From NCBI RefSeq assembly GCF_019550795.1, contig NZ_CP080545.1, positions 949,501 to 1,013,500 of the forward strand: DNA of 64,000 nt. Direction: 5' to 3'. This document shows, one piece after another, positions 34,079 to 42,057 of this stretch. Position numbers and translations under genes: made by a program. Below the pieces are notes generated by a model. That model ran no database searches and was not told the DNA's origin. It worked only from the letters and a program-made list of their open reading frames with translations. Position 1 is the first letter of the stretch. Each line of letters begins with the position of its first letter. The DNA is from Paenibacillus sp. sptzw28. GTDB lineage: Bacteria; Bacillota; Bacilli; Paenibacillales; Paenibacillaceae.

Positions 34079-34864
34079 ATTAAAGGATACACATGTAGTT
34101 GCTGTGGTGATTACCATGATGAACTCCCGACGAGCTTCGGGAACCCAGCACCTGTTTATTACGACATTGCCTCGCCCGAGGATCAGGATAAGAGGTTTGA
34201 TCTAGGAGAAGACTTATGTATTATGGATAATGAGTATTTTTTTATCCGTTGCTGCATTGAGATTCCTATTATCGATACCGATGAACACCTGATTTGGGGA
34301 GTCTGGGTTTCTCTGAGCGAGGCTAATTTCAATAAAACAAAAGAGCTCTGGGACAACCAGGAATTACTTGAGCCAATGTATAGTTGGCTTTCTACTTCTT
34401 TGCCTTGTTATCCCGACACAGTAAACTTAAAAGCATTTGTACACCATAGAGGAAATGGACTAAGACCTTACATCGAACTGGAACCTACAGACCATCCTTT
34501 AGCGGTAGAATCTAAAATTGGAGTTACATATGAACGTGTTCAACAGATAGCTGAAGAACTATGTTCAAATAACGAACGAACAATGACAAACTGGCCATTT
34601 GAAGATCGACAAAGTACGGCTGTAATTACAACATATGGGGTGATGATGAAGAAACGCTTCATTTTATATGTATCACATGATGAAGATGATGGAATCTGGC
34701 AATTTCTTGAGGGCGCAACAGTCGCTGAAGAAGAAGCAAGAATGATAACTCTAAAAGAAATAGTTGAATTAGACCCCAGCCTAATTGAACTATCTGACTT
34801 AACCTTGGGGTGGATAGCCTGGAGGGAATCAGTTAACGACCAGTGGCACAAGGTGAAGAAATAA
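34079..34864 (+). CDS. DUF2199 domain protein with DUF2185-like C-terminal domain
   Basis: About 261 residues. The N-terminal part (KGYTCSCCGDYHDELPTSFG, DLCIMDNEYFFIRCCIEIP, WGVWVSLSEANF, LELEPTDHPLAVE-like) is DUF2199, a Cys-rich family of unknown function. The end (LYVSHDEDDGIWQFLEGATV, then GWIAWRES) resembles DUF2185/immunity-type domains. The family start falls at 34079, where an ATT codon is preceded at 8 bases by GGGAGG; an in-frame TTG at 34052 is the nearest usual start but lies in the repeat arm. Start is therefore uncertain. Confidence 0.72.
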   Translation: MKGYTCSCCGDYHDELPTSFGNPAPVYYDIASPEDQDKRFDLGEDLCIMDNEYFFIRCCIEIPIIDTDEHLIWGVWVSLSEANFNKTKELWDNQELLEPMYSWLSTSLPCYPDTVNLKAFVHHRGNGLRPYIELEPTDHPLAVESKIGVTYERVQQIAEELCSNNERTMTNWPFEDRQSTAVITTYGVMMKKRFILYVSHDEDDGIWQFLEGATVAEEEARMITLKEIVELDPSLIELSDLTLGWIAWRESVNDQWHKVKK

Positions 34865-34881
34865 TTGGGCAAAGCAATTGC

Positions 34882-34901
34882 GCTAACGGGCACGATATTC
34901 C
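34882..34901 (+). repeat. Cassette-type site 7 (left arm only)
   Basis: GCTAACGGGCACGATATTCC; no hairpin or right arm follows before the next small gene. Confidence 0.6.
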
Positions 34902-34945
34902 TAATAGAAAGTGACAACAAATTTCTTGAGAAAAGGTGAGTTCAA

Positions 34946-35119
34946 TTGACTTTAGGTTACTTCTTACTTTCAGTTGTGATTTCAATTATTCTCTTTTATA
35001 TTGTTGGTATTACGATTCAACCAAACAACAATGATGGAGGAATGATTGCTATTATTGGAATTGTTATTTCAATACAGCTCTCATTTATAACTGCAATTTT
35101 ATTAAATAAAAAAACGTAA
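34946..35119 (+). CDS. Small membrane protein (57 aa), unknown
   Basis: TTG 34946 with AAAAGGTGAG 5 bases upstream. The reading frame (start TLGYFLLSVVISIILFYIVG, later MIAIIGIVISIQLSFITAIL) has two membrane helices linked by a short polar loop (QPNNNDGG) and ends at TAA 35117. No family recognised. It fits the one-gene-per-site pattern. Confidence 0.6.
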   Translation: MTLGYFLLSVVISIILFYIVGITIQPNNNDGGMIAIIGIVISIQLSFITAILLNKKT

Positions 35120-35180
35120 GGGACAGTAAAACTAATTTAAAAACAACAGGGTGTATTTTAAATGTAACTCTGAGTTTTAT

Positions 35181-35262
35181 GCTAAAGGAAACGATAGCGT
35201 AATGATTATGTCTGGAGCAGGCGCCGCGGCAATCTTTTCCTGATCGTTGAAGTAACTGGCTC
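35181..35262 (+). repeat. Cassette-type site 8 (degenerate)
   Basis: Left arm GCTAAAGGAAACGATAGCG (35181-35199), a GC-rich stretch near 35218-35230, right arm AGTAACTGGCTC (35251-35262). Confidence 0.5.
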
Positions 35263-35339
35263 GGAACAATCATACTCAAATTGGGGCAGTAGAGCAGTTT
35301 TTGGATGCATGCTCGACAGAATGGAGGAGGGGGGAGTTC

Positions 35340-35627
35340 ATGTTTTTTTTGAGGAGAATGGCCTTTTGGTTCTCAGTATTTAGCATCATTATTTGTTTTA
35401 AAGACTACTGGGAAACTCTTCATGATCCCATGATTCTCATGATTGGACTCGGACCTTTTGAACCATTTCATCATTGGATGCTTGATTTTGATCCTTTTAA
35501 GCCACCAAATACTGCCGATATCAGAGAAAAGTTTCCTGGTTATATAGCACATTTTATTTTTTTCTTTTTAATTGGAACAATTCTTGATAAATTTGCTCGA
35601 TCATTTAAACGTAAGCGAAGGAACTAA
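35340..35627 (+). CDS. Small membrane protein (95 aa), unknown
   Basis: ATG 35340 follows GGGGGAG. Two hydrophobic segments (about 5-20: AFWFSVFSIIICF; about 66-84: AHFIFFFLIGTIL) with a proline/aromatic-rich middle (GPFEPFHHWMLDFDPF) and a basic tail. No family recognised. The stop codon lies within the left arm of site 9. Confidence 0.62.
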   Translation: MFFLRRMAFWFSVFSIIICFKDYWETLHDPMILMIGLGPFEPFHHWMLDFDPFKPPNTADIREKFPGYIAHFIFFFLIGTILDKFARSFKRKRRN

Positions 35628-35661
35628 TGGACATAGAGACTGCCTCGCAATCAATCGGCAG
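35622..35661 (+). repeat. Cassette-type site 9 (left arm and hairpin)
   Basis: AACTAATGGACATAGAG (35622-35638) and hairpin CTGCC...GGCAG (35640-35661). A right arm is not recognisable before the next element. Confidence 0.55.
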
Positions 35662-35799
35662 CCACTCCGAAGGGTCACTATAATCCTTAACCATTTATAC
35701 CCTCCACAAATATGGTAATATCGTTGAACTCCCTCGGTACGAATTAGTTTTCTCACGAATGCTCGCTTATTCGCAGGATTTCGCCCCTTTTATGAGGGA

Positions 35800-36090
35800 T
35801 GAAAGTTAGGAAGAGCGACCCCGTTATAGACGTTGGCAACATGAAGGCGTAGGGGATAGAGGGGGAGGTTGTCGCCCCAGACATTTCCAGATACTGCACG
35901 CATTCTCCACGCCACCCTCGGAGGTTTTCACTCCCATGTCTCAACGGGTCTTTGCCCTCTCATTCCTTCGTTACACCTGTCCAAGGGGTGGAGGCCGGTC
36001 TTGCTAACGGTACGGGTCGGTGCCCTTTGGTTCAATGTATCCGGTACTCCGTGCTTTCTTTGAAATCCCGCGAATAAGCCAATCTACGTG
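35800..36090 (-). ncRNA. Candidate bridge RNA region of IS copy 2
   Basis: Counterpart of the copy 1 region. The variable segment on the minus strand is GACCC-GTACCGTTAGCAAGACCGG (36017 to 35995); CCGTTAGCA is identical to this copy's own 5' junction. GGAATG (35961-35966) matches the complement of the element start. Boundaries approximate. Confidence 0.55.
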
Positions 36091-36112
36091 CAACGCAACG
36101 GTATGACTTGGT

Positions 36113-37384
36113 TTAAGCAGCTTGCTGAAGAGGGCGTGTCTTCTGTGGGATGTAAGCTTGACCCGTACGTGCCATGCCGACCAGGATCCGAGCCAGTTTG
36201 CCGCATAGCTTCATGATCGGCCTCATTTTCTTCATCTTCTTCACGTTCACATTGTATGCATGCATTGCTTGAAACTCGGGATTATTCATCACGAGACTCA
36301 TCGTCATCATGAAGATAAAGCGTCGAAGGCGAGATCGCCCGCGCTTGCTGATCTTCATCTGTCCGGTCCATTTACCTGAACTTGCTTCGGCAAGATTGAG
36401 ACCCGCATGACGCAGCAGGGCATTTCCGTGAACAAAGCCGCTTAAATCGCCGGCCTCACCAAGAATACCGGCTAGCGAGATGGCACTAATCCCCTTAACG
36501 GCCAGCATGGACTTCGCGAAGGGAATGCGTTCTAATACGGAAACGATCTCACGCTCTACGTCCTTCAACTGTGCACAAGCCAAGTCATACTCTGCGAGCA
36601 GCTGCTTCAAATGAAGCTTGTAGGCCTGCTCTGCTTGTCTGGAACCGACAGAGCGTCCAGCCAGTGCGATTAAGGCGCGGGCCTTCCGCTCACCGCAGTG
36701 CCGCTTCATAAGAGACTTCCATCGCTGAATCAGATCTTGTGGTTGTAACTCGCTGAGTTCCGCTGGCGTTGGAAACAGACGAAGCGTAGCTAACGAACCA
36801 ACGCCTATGAGGTTCCGGAATACCTGCCGCAGCTTAGGAAAAACCACGTCAACCCAGCGATGAATTTGGTTTTTGGCGCTTACGACTCGCTTCACTACAA
36901 AGTCCCGGTTGGAGAGTAAGACGCGGAGCTCTGTAAAGGCTTCAGGTGTGGTGCGTGCGATGGAGTAATACCCGTTCTTCACCATGTCGGCAATGACAAG
37001 CGCATCCTTTTTATCGCTCTTTGAGGGCGTATTGTCGCGGTTTTCTTTGTTCTTTTTCACAAGATGCGGATTTACGAGAACGACTTCAAACTGGCGTTCT
37101 GCAAGCCACCGGGATACATTGAGCCAGTAGTGTCCGGTCGGTTCCATTCCCACAATTGCTGTCGTTAAGTGATGGGCGGTCTGCAGACGCTGGATCCATT
37201 GAAGAAGGTTGAGAAATCCATCCTCGTCGTTGGAAAAGGATAAAGGATTGCCGATCACGATACCGCGAAAATTTACGGCGCGTGCGACATGCGTTTGCTG
37301 GGCGATGTCGATCCCGACGACGAGATGCTGGGCGGTAATTTTTTCAATGAGTTGATTTTGCCGGGCTTGGGATTTAAACTTCAT
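36113..37384 (-). CDS. IS110-family transposase (DEDD recombinase), copy 2
   Basis: 423 residues, full length. DEDD motifs HLVVGIDIAQQTH, VGMEPTGHYW and DKKDALVIAD; C-terminal Ser domain with GLNLAEASSGKWTGQMKISK, then RGRSRLRRFIF. It is homologous to but clearly diverged from copy 1 (many substitutions along the chain), so the elements are related family members rather than recent duplicates. AGGAGG precedes ATG 37384. Confidence 0.9.
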   Translation of the reverse strand: MKFKSQARQNQLIEKITAQHLVVGIDIAQQTHVARAVNFRGIVIGNPLSFSNDEDGFLNLLQWIQRLQTAHHLTTAIVGMEPTGHYWLNVSRWLAERQFEVVLVNPHLVKKNKENRDNTPSKSDKKDALVIADMVKNGYYSIARTTPEAFTELRVLLSNRDFVVKRVVSAKNQIHRWVDVVFPKLRQVFRNLIGVGSLATLRLFPTPAELSELQPQDLIQRWKSLMKRHCGERKARALIALAGRSVGSRQAEQAYKLHLKQLLAEYDLACAQLKDVEREIVSVLERIPFAKSMLAVKGISAISLAGILGEAGDLSGFVHGNALLRHAGLNLAEASSGKWTGQMKISKRGRSRLRRFIFMMTMSLVMNNPEFQAMHAYNVNVKKMKKMRPIMKLCGKLARILVGMARTGQAYIPQKTRPLQQAA

Positions 37385-37498
37385 AGTAGAGCGTCCTCCT
37401 GGATGATGGGATTTTTAGGGCTATGACCCGTTGTGTACTCCCATCGTACCGAGGCGCTCGTTTTTTTGCAAAGCGGAAATTTAACGCTCTACAGGAAT

Positions 37499-37566
37499 GC
37501 TAACGGAGCGATAGTACAGAAAAAAGCGATGGAGACGATCCATCGCTTCGTTGTGCTAACTGGCAG
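37499..37566 (+). repeat. Cassette-type site 10 (left arm interrupted by IS copy 2)
   Basis: Left arm GCTAACGGAGCGATAG (37499-37514), hairpin AAGCGATGGA / TCCATCGCTT (37524-37548), right arm GCTAACTGGCAG (37555-37566). Confidence 0.78.
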
Positions 37567-37660
37567 GATAATGCAACAAAACTCGCTAAATGAACGTCTA
37601 AGCATTGGAAGTATTAGGGATTTCAATGGGAATTGCATTCAAGGTAAGGAGGGGGTTAAT

Positions 37661-37750
37661 ATCAAGCGTACCTTAATGATATTGGTGTTCCTTATATCCG
37701 CGACAGCAAATGGCGTTTCAATATACAATCGGATACAAACCTTTTATTAA
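37661..37750 (+). CDS. Putative 29-residue membrane peptide with non-AUG start
   Basis: AAGGAGGGGG (37645-37655) is followed after five bases by ATC, then a frame reading KRTLMILVFLISATANGVSI, then YNRIQTFY. One hydrophobic helix with a basic start. An in-frame ATG lies much further upstream without a ribosome site. Either translation begins at ATC or the gene lost its ATG. It is 37 bases upstream of the VanZ-like gene. Confidence 0.35.
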   Translation: MKRTLMILVFLISATANGVSIYNRIQTFY

Positions 37751-37787
37751 GGTTTGTTCTTGACTTTTTAGCAGAGGAGACCTATTT

Positions 37788-38336
37788 ATGAGATTTGTTA
37801 TTGATATGCTTTCATTCGCAATTCCCATAACGCTGATTTACTTTATTGTTAGAATTTGTTTATTGAAAGTGTTTAGAATCACGTGGGTTCGAGAAGTTCT
37901 TAATATATCTTTTGTTTTATATATTTCTTCATTAGTATTTATTGTTTGGCTTTATTATGCCACTCAGACTGACTATGTTCTATATAATCTTATCCCTTTT
38001 AAAACTATCATAGAATACGTTCAAGAATTCCCTTCTAGCACGGCTATTAAAAATATTGTGGGTAATCTCGCAATTTGCATGCCGTTTGGTTTTTACTATT
38101 ATTTCAATCTCAGGATCATACCCAAAATCAACATAGCAGTTTATGCTGTTATTATTCCGGTGATTATTGAATCCATACAGTTGTTGATGTATTTCATTAA
38201 TCTAGGAATGAGGGCTGTAGATATTGATGACGTTATCTTAAATTGTTCCGGCATTATAATAGCGTACTACATGACGAAAAGTCTTTTTCAGAAGAAGCGG
38301 AATCCCGCTAAATTGCGACGCACGGTCGGTTACTAA
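37788..38336 (+). CDS. VanZ-like family membrane protein
   Basis: 182 residues from ATG 37788 with GAGGAG upstream. Four to five membrane helices with the VanZ pattern: a paired start, YNLIPFKTI, then NIVGNLAICMPFGFYYYF, and a closing helix with VDIDDVILNCSGIIIAYY. VanZ proteins give low-level teicoplanin tolerance in one vancomycin cluster, but most members have no known role. Single gene in the cassette array. Confidence 0.82.
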   Translation: MRFVIDMLSFAIPITLIYFIVRICLLKVFRITWVREVLNISFVLYISSLVFIVWLYYATQTDYVLYNLIPFKTIIEYVQEFPSSTAIKNIVGNLAICMPFGFYYYFNLRIIPKINIAVYAVIIPVIIESIQLLMYFINLGMRAVDIDDVILNCSGIIIAYYMTKSLFQKKRNPAKLRRTVGY

Positions 38337-38384
38337 GTTTAAGTCGACTTCTGTGAATTCGCAAAATCTTCTCGATAAATGATT

Positions 38385-38391
38385 AAGCTAA
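38385..38391 (+). repeat. Cassette-type site 11, left end (continues at 39953)
   Basis: AAGCTAA precedes the element start; CGGAGTACGATAG follows its end at 39953. Rejoined they read GCTAACGGAGTACGATAG. Confidence 0.65.
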
Positions 38392-38500
38392 ACATTCCTG
38401 TTAGTCCTAAGAAATGGACTTTGTCAAAAAAGGAGCGCCTCGGTATGATGGGTTTGTCCACGGGCTCGAAACCCAACACCATCAAGGAGGCGCTCTTACT

Positions 38501-39568
38501 ATGAAGTTTAAGCAATCGGACGGGCAAAATCAACGTATTGAACGAATTACCACCTCTCATCTTGTTGTGGGAATTGACATGGCAAAGGAAACCCATGTTG
38601 CACAAGCCACGAATTTCCGCGGAATAGTCCTTTCCAATCGGCATCTTTCGTTTAAGAACACACATGAAGGATTTGAAAAATTACAACGGTGGCTGGATGC
38701 CTTACAGCAGAAACACAGATTAAAAAGTCTCATCATCGGCATGGAACCGACAGGACACTATTGGACAAACTTGGCCAATTGGCTTGCTCAGAAAGGAGTA
38801 AACGTTGTTTTGGTGAATCCAGCAACGACGAAACGGAACAAGGAAAACCGTGACAACTGTCCCTCCAAGAGCGATCCGAAGGACGCACTTGTGATCGCAG
38901 ATGTTGTGAGCCGTGGCTATTACTATGATTACACTCGTCAAGCGACTCACTTTCAAAGGTTACGCACCATTATGAGCGATCGAGAATTTTGGGTTGCGAA
39001 TAGTGTTCGATTGCAGAATCGTATTGTTCGGTGGCTGGATATTCGTTTCCCTGAGTATGCTTCCGTTTTTAAACGGTTGTTAGAGGAGTATCAGCGCATT
39101 GCCAATATCTTAGAACAGATCGAAAAAGAACTTGTAACTTTACTAGGTGATATACCTCTAGTCAGCCAACTTCGCTCCGTAAAAGGTCTTGGAACGATTT
39201 ACATTGCAGCGATTCTGTCTGGTGCAGGTGACTTGAAACAGTACGCCCATGGGCGTCAGTTACTGAGGAAAGCCGGTTTAAACTTAGCCGAAAGCATGTC
39301 AGGAAAACGCAAGGGAGAGATCGTGATCTCCAAACGAGGAGATGCCAAACTGCGAAAATATATGTATCTCGCTACGCTTACACTGGTAGGAACCAACCCA
39401 GTCTTTCGGCAGTTGCATGAAAATAATGTTCAGGTCAAGCATATGAGCAAGCAACAATCGGTGTTTAAGCTGCTTGGGAAACTGGCTCGAATCCTAATCG
39501 GTATGGTTCAAAGCGGAGAGAAATTCACTCCTGAAAAAACAGTCCACTCGTACGCTCAAGCAGCATAA
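38501..39568 (+). CDS. IS110-family transposase, internally deleted copy 3
   Basis: 355 residues from ATG 38501 (AAGGAGG upstream). The DEDD half (HLVVGIDMAKETH, GMEPTGHYW, DPKDALVIAD) and the C-terminal Ser domain (GLNLAESMSGKRKGEIVISK) are present. Compared with copy 1, about 72 residues between FPEYASVFK and LLEEYQRIANIL are missing in frame; copies 1 and 2 have there the SPRSLATLRRFP-type segment that joins the two halves. Probably inactive, although its substrate ends and RNA region remain. Confidence 0.85.
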   Translation: MKFKQSDGQNQRIERITTSHLVVGIDMAKETHVAQATNFRGIVLSNRHLSFKNTHEGFEKLQRWLDALQQKHRLKSLIIGMEPTGHYWTNLANWLAQKGVNVVLVNPATTKRNKENRDNCPSKSDPKDALVIADVVSRGYYYDYTRQATHFQRLRTIMSDREFWVANSVRLQNRIVRWLDIRFPEYASVFKRLLEEYQRIANILEQIEKELVTLLGDIPLVSQLRSVKGLGTIYIAAILSGAGDLKQYAHGRQLLRKAGLNLAESMSGKRKGEIVISKRGDAKLRKYMYLATLTLVGTNPVFRQLHENNVQVKHMSKQQSVFKLLGKLARILIGMVQSGEKFTPEKTVHSYAQAA

Positions 39569-39589
39569 AACGTGATAGAAACCACGTAA

Positions 39590-39940
39590 ATTGACTCATT
39601 CGCAGGATTTCGACTAAAGAAAGCACGGAGGACCGAGTACGTCTCCGATAAGGGCGCAGACCCATCAGCTAAACGCTATCGGTCTCCACACCTTGGATAG
39701 GTGTAACGAAGGAATGTAAGGGCATAGACCCGTCGAGCCGTGGGATGGTAAACCTTCAGGGATTTGTGGAGTATGCGTGCAGTAGAAAAGGCCTTTGGGG
39801 AAATGTTCCAGACGTTTCTTCTATTTCCGCATGCCCTAATCCTAGACGGAAAAGTACATGTGGCTTACATTCCCCCCAACCGTTACAATACAAGGTGATG
39901 AAATCCTGCGAAGGAGTGAGCATACGTGAGATAAACCTTT
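39590..39940 (+). ncRNA. Candidate bridge RNA region of IS copy 3
   Basis: Plus strand. The variable segment GACCC-ATCAGCTAAACGCTATCGG (39659-39682) contains AGCTAAAC, identical to this copy's own 5' junction (AAGCTAA|AC). GGAATGT at 39711-39717 is complementary to the element start ACATTCC. Flanking GGGC..AGACCC and CTCCACACC blocks are shared with the other copies. Confidence 0.58.
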
Positions 39941-39952
39941 AAAACCGAGGGA

Positions 39953-40014
39953 CGGAGTACGATAGTTCAACCATTACACAGCGGCAGCCGGCCAAACGAT
40001 CGGCTACTTTTTTA
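39953..40014 (+). repeat. Cassette-type site 11, remaining part
   Basis: CGGAGTACGATAGTTCAACC (39953-39972), then hairpin GCAGCCG / CGGCTAC (39984-40007) and a T run. The right arm is not clear. Confidence 0.6.
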
Positions 40015-40111
40015 AGTTTTGACACCCTGGCACACATGTGACCCCGCACGCCAACGGTCATTTTGCCAAAATGTGAATATAGTGTGTTAACCAGTTAAAG
40101 GGGGTTTTGCC

Positions 40112-40561
40112 ATGGGTGCGAGGGTTAAGTATAGGTCGTCTGACGTTGATTTGTTGGCGCGGCTTATGAGGGGCGAGGCACAGGCGGAAGGCGAAAAGGG
40201 TATGTTAACGGTTGGCGCTGTCGTGATTAATCGGGCCGTAGTCAGGTGTTCGGACTTCAAGAACGTCAACAATATTAATGATGTTATTTATCATTATATG
40301 AATGACGATGCCATGTTCGATGCCATATTAGAACCCGATTTTTATCTGAAGTCACGGGAACGAGAGCGGCGGCTAGCTGAACAGACCATAAAAGGCTGGC
40401 GAGAATGGCCTTCAAAATACTCGCTGTGGTATTTCAACCCGTGGGGGCCAACATCTCAAGCTTGTCCCGCAATGTGGTACGGTCAACCGCTCGCGGGTGC
40501 TTGGAAAAATCATTGTTTTTACCAACCTACAAGCACGGAATGCGCGGAAATTTACCGATAA
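40112..40561 (+). CDS. Cell wall hydrolase, SleB/CwlJ type (Hydrolase_2)
   Basis: 149 residues from ATG 40112. Catalytic domain of the spore-cortex lytic family: DVDLLARLMRGEAQAEGEKG with the key Glu, VGAVVINRAV, then WGPTSQACPAMWYGQPLAG. There is no signal peptide and no peptidoglycan-binding domain, as in CwlJ rather than SleB. In the family it cleaves cortex peptidoglycan on germination. It sits in the array between sites 11 and 12 on the plus strand. Confidence 0.85.
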   Translation: MGARVKYRSSDVDLLARLMRGEAQAEGEKGMLTVGAVVINRAVVRCSDFKNVNNINDVIYHYMNDDAMFDAILEPDFYLKSRERERRLAEQTIKGWREWPSKYSLWYFNPWGPTSQACPAMWYGQPLAGAWKNHCFYQPTSTECAEIYR

Positions 40562-40777
40562 AAAGCTTTATAAGGGCGAATGCCATAAGGCATTCAATGC
40601 CTGGTATGCCATCGACTACGAAAAGTTGCCTTAAAAGAAGCACAGCCTCTTCTTGATAAGAGTCCTCACCTGACTGTGAAAAAATAGGTGATCAATTAAA
40701 AGTAGTTACAAATCCAAACTTTAAATAATCAAGGGTGAGCTTTTGCCAAATTTCAAGTAGTATCGGAAGAAGATTAA
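40562..40777. other. Intergenic stretch with a possible peptide tail
   Basis: A short frame ending at 40634 (GECHKAFNAWYAIDYEKLP before its stop) looks like the C-terminus of a lost protein, without a start. The rest is AT-rich without signals. Confidence 0.3.
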
Positions 40778-40859
40778 GCTAACGGAGACGATAGCACGGC
40801 AATGGAACCGATCCATCGTCTGTATTAGTGTTAGTGCAATGAGTACAGCGGCAGTTTAG
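40778..40859 (+). repeat. Cassette-type site 12
   Basis: Left arm GCTAACGGAGACGATAG (40778-40794), hairpin with ATGGA / TCCAT (40802-40816), right arm remnant CGGCAGTTTAG (40849-40859). Confidence 0.65.
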
Positions 40860-40996
40860 ACTTTATTTGTTCGGTCCTAGTCCGCCGCTGTTTCATTTTC
40901 AGAGCCAGTCTAATTCATAAACCCCGTAACATCAAGGAGCTCAGTCTAACACTGTATTTTCTAAAGACACTAACCGCGAGTAACAAGCAAACCTGG

Positions 40997-41860
40997 TTAT
41001 ACTATAAATTCCACGAAACTGGGCGCTCGCAGCATGCCTGCCTTGGTCCAATTCCGCATCCTTACGCGCGCCCTAATCCTTGGTTCCACGTAGACATTGG
41101 TGTTATCCTCGCCTGTAATTAACTGCCCAACAACGCCTCTAAACGCTTTCTTCGCAACCGGGGGTACGCCGAGTTCTATTACGCCGGCAGGGCGCAATGT
41201 ACCAGCATCGCTGTGCACCGCAGCCAGCCATCCGAACTGCTGCTTACGCCATCCTGTTATATAAACGTCAACATACGTCCAGTTAATGATTTTTAGCCAA
41301 TTTGGGCTGCGCTCACTAACATACACAGACTCTTTCCGCTTAGCTACGATACCCTCCATATTTCGCTCCTTAATCACGTCAAACAGTCCCTTACCCGTGC
41401 CCTCTATTGTAAGTACGGATCTGAACGCCTTCGAGCCACCATACACGTCCGCCAGGATCCGTTGGCGTTCGTATAGCGGCAGCTTGCGTAAATCCCGCCC
41501 ATTCAGATCCAAGATATCGAAAGCGTAGAATGTAACGGGATTATGGCGCATAGCAGCAGCTATTTTATCGGTGTTCTTAACGGCAAATCGCGTCTGCATC
41601 CGCTCGAAATCGATTGCGCCGTCCTCGTCATGGCACGCGATTTCACCGTCTAAAACGACGTCTTCAATCACTGGTACGTCCCATAGCTCCGGATAGAGGC
41701 GCGTGACTTCGTTATCGTGGCGTGTGAATATGTGTGTCTCGCCGTTGTGGCGAGTAATGATAGCGCGATGACCGTCTATTTTTGGTTGGAATACGTAACG
41801 CTTGTCGTCGAACGGGTCGGGCGCTGTCTCCAGTAACATCGGATATATGAAATTGTACAT
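40997..41860 (-). CDS. ATP-dependent DNA ligase (stand-alone catalytic core), intact copy inside the insertion
   Basis: 287 residues from ATG 41860 with GAGGTG upstream. Motif I KIDGHR (Lys27, the adenylated residue), DGEIA, FYAFDILDLNGRDL, EGIVAKRKES and NWLKIINW are the motifs of the LigD/Lig-type ATP-dependent ligases; the C-terminal part (VEPRIRARVRMRNWTKAGML) closes an OB-like domain. It seals nicks in duplex DNA; family members often act in non-homologous end joining or spore DNA repair. It is a paralogue of the interrupted gene around it and has a similar leader (TATAATTG...AGAGGTG). Confidence 0.88.
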   Translation of the reverse strand: MYNFIYPMLLETAPDPFDDKRYVFQPKIDGHRAIITRHNGETHIFTRHDNEVTRLYPELWDVPVIEDVVLDGEIACHDEDGAIDFERMQTRFAVKNTDKIAAAMRHNPVTFYAFDILDLNGRDLRKLPLYERQRILADVYGGSKAFRSVLTIEGTGKGLFDVIKERNMEGIVAKRKESVYVSERSPNWLKIINWTYVDVYITGWRKQQFGWLAAVHSDAGTLRPAGVIELGVPPVAKKAFRGVVGQLITGEDNTNVYVEPRIRARVRMRNWTKAGMLRAPSFVEFIV

Positions 41861-41880
41861 AAAAACACCTCTAACGCAAT

Positions 41881-41898
41881 TATAGCGTGCTTGCTATA
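41881..41898. promoter_or_regulatory. Inverted repeat in the ligase leader
   Basis: TATAGC-6-GCTATA lies about 20 bases upstream of the intact ligase; its minus-strand half includes the TATAAT box. Role not known. Confidence 0.35.
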
Positions 41899-41943
41899 GA
41901 GATAGAGGTGGTAAGTTATGGGGGGAGGAGATATGATTCTGTC

Positions 41944-42057
41944 TATTTTTGTGCAATGGTATTTTTTATGAAACCTCTTAAAATCCGGTACTAATAAGAT
42001 CTAATCTAATTATTATTGTACATATTATTTTTGTGCAATTTAATGGAGATATCCGAA
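41944..42057 (-). mobile_element. Right end of the 13.8-kb insertion in the ligase gene
   Basis: Two exact copies of TATTTTTGTGCAAT (41944-41957 and 42026-42039), 82 bases apart, and one TGTACA (42017-42022). The insert ends GGAGATAT at 42052, followed by CCGAA (42053-42057), the same five bases as at the left junction. Confidence 0.55.

Larger units (their letters stand above)
35729..37499 (-). mobile_element. IS110-family (IS1111-like) insertion sequence, copy 2
   Basis: Runs from CTCCCTCGG (35729) to ACAGGAATG (about 37499), closely similar in layout to copy 1 and in the same orientation. It interrupts the left arm of site 10: GTTGAA on one side, CTAACGGAGCGATAG on the other. Confidence 0.8.
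38392..39952 (+). mobile_element. IS110-family (IS1111-like) insertion sequence, copy 3 (opposite orientation)
   Basis: Runs from ACATTCCTG (38392) to CCGAGGGA (39952). It is about 210 bases shorter than the other two because of a deletion within the transposase gene. Inserted in site 11 between GCTAA and CGG, in opposite orientation to copies 1 and 2. Confidence 0.8.
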
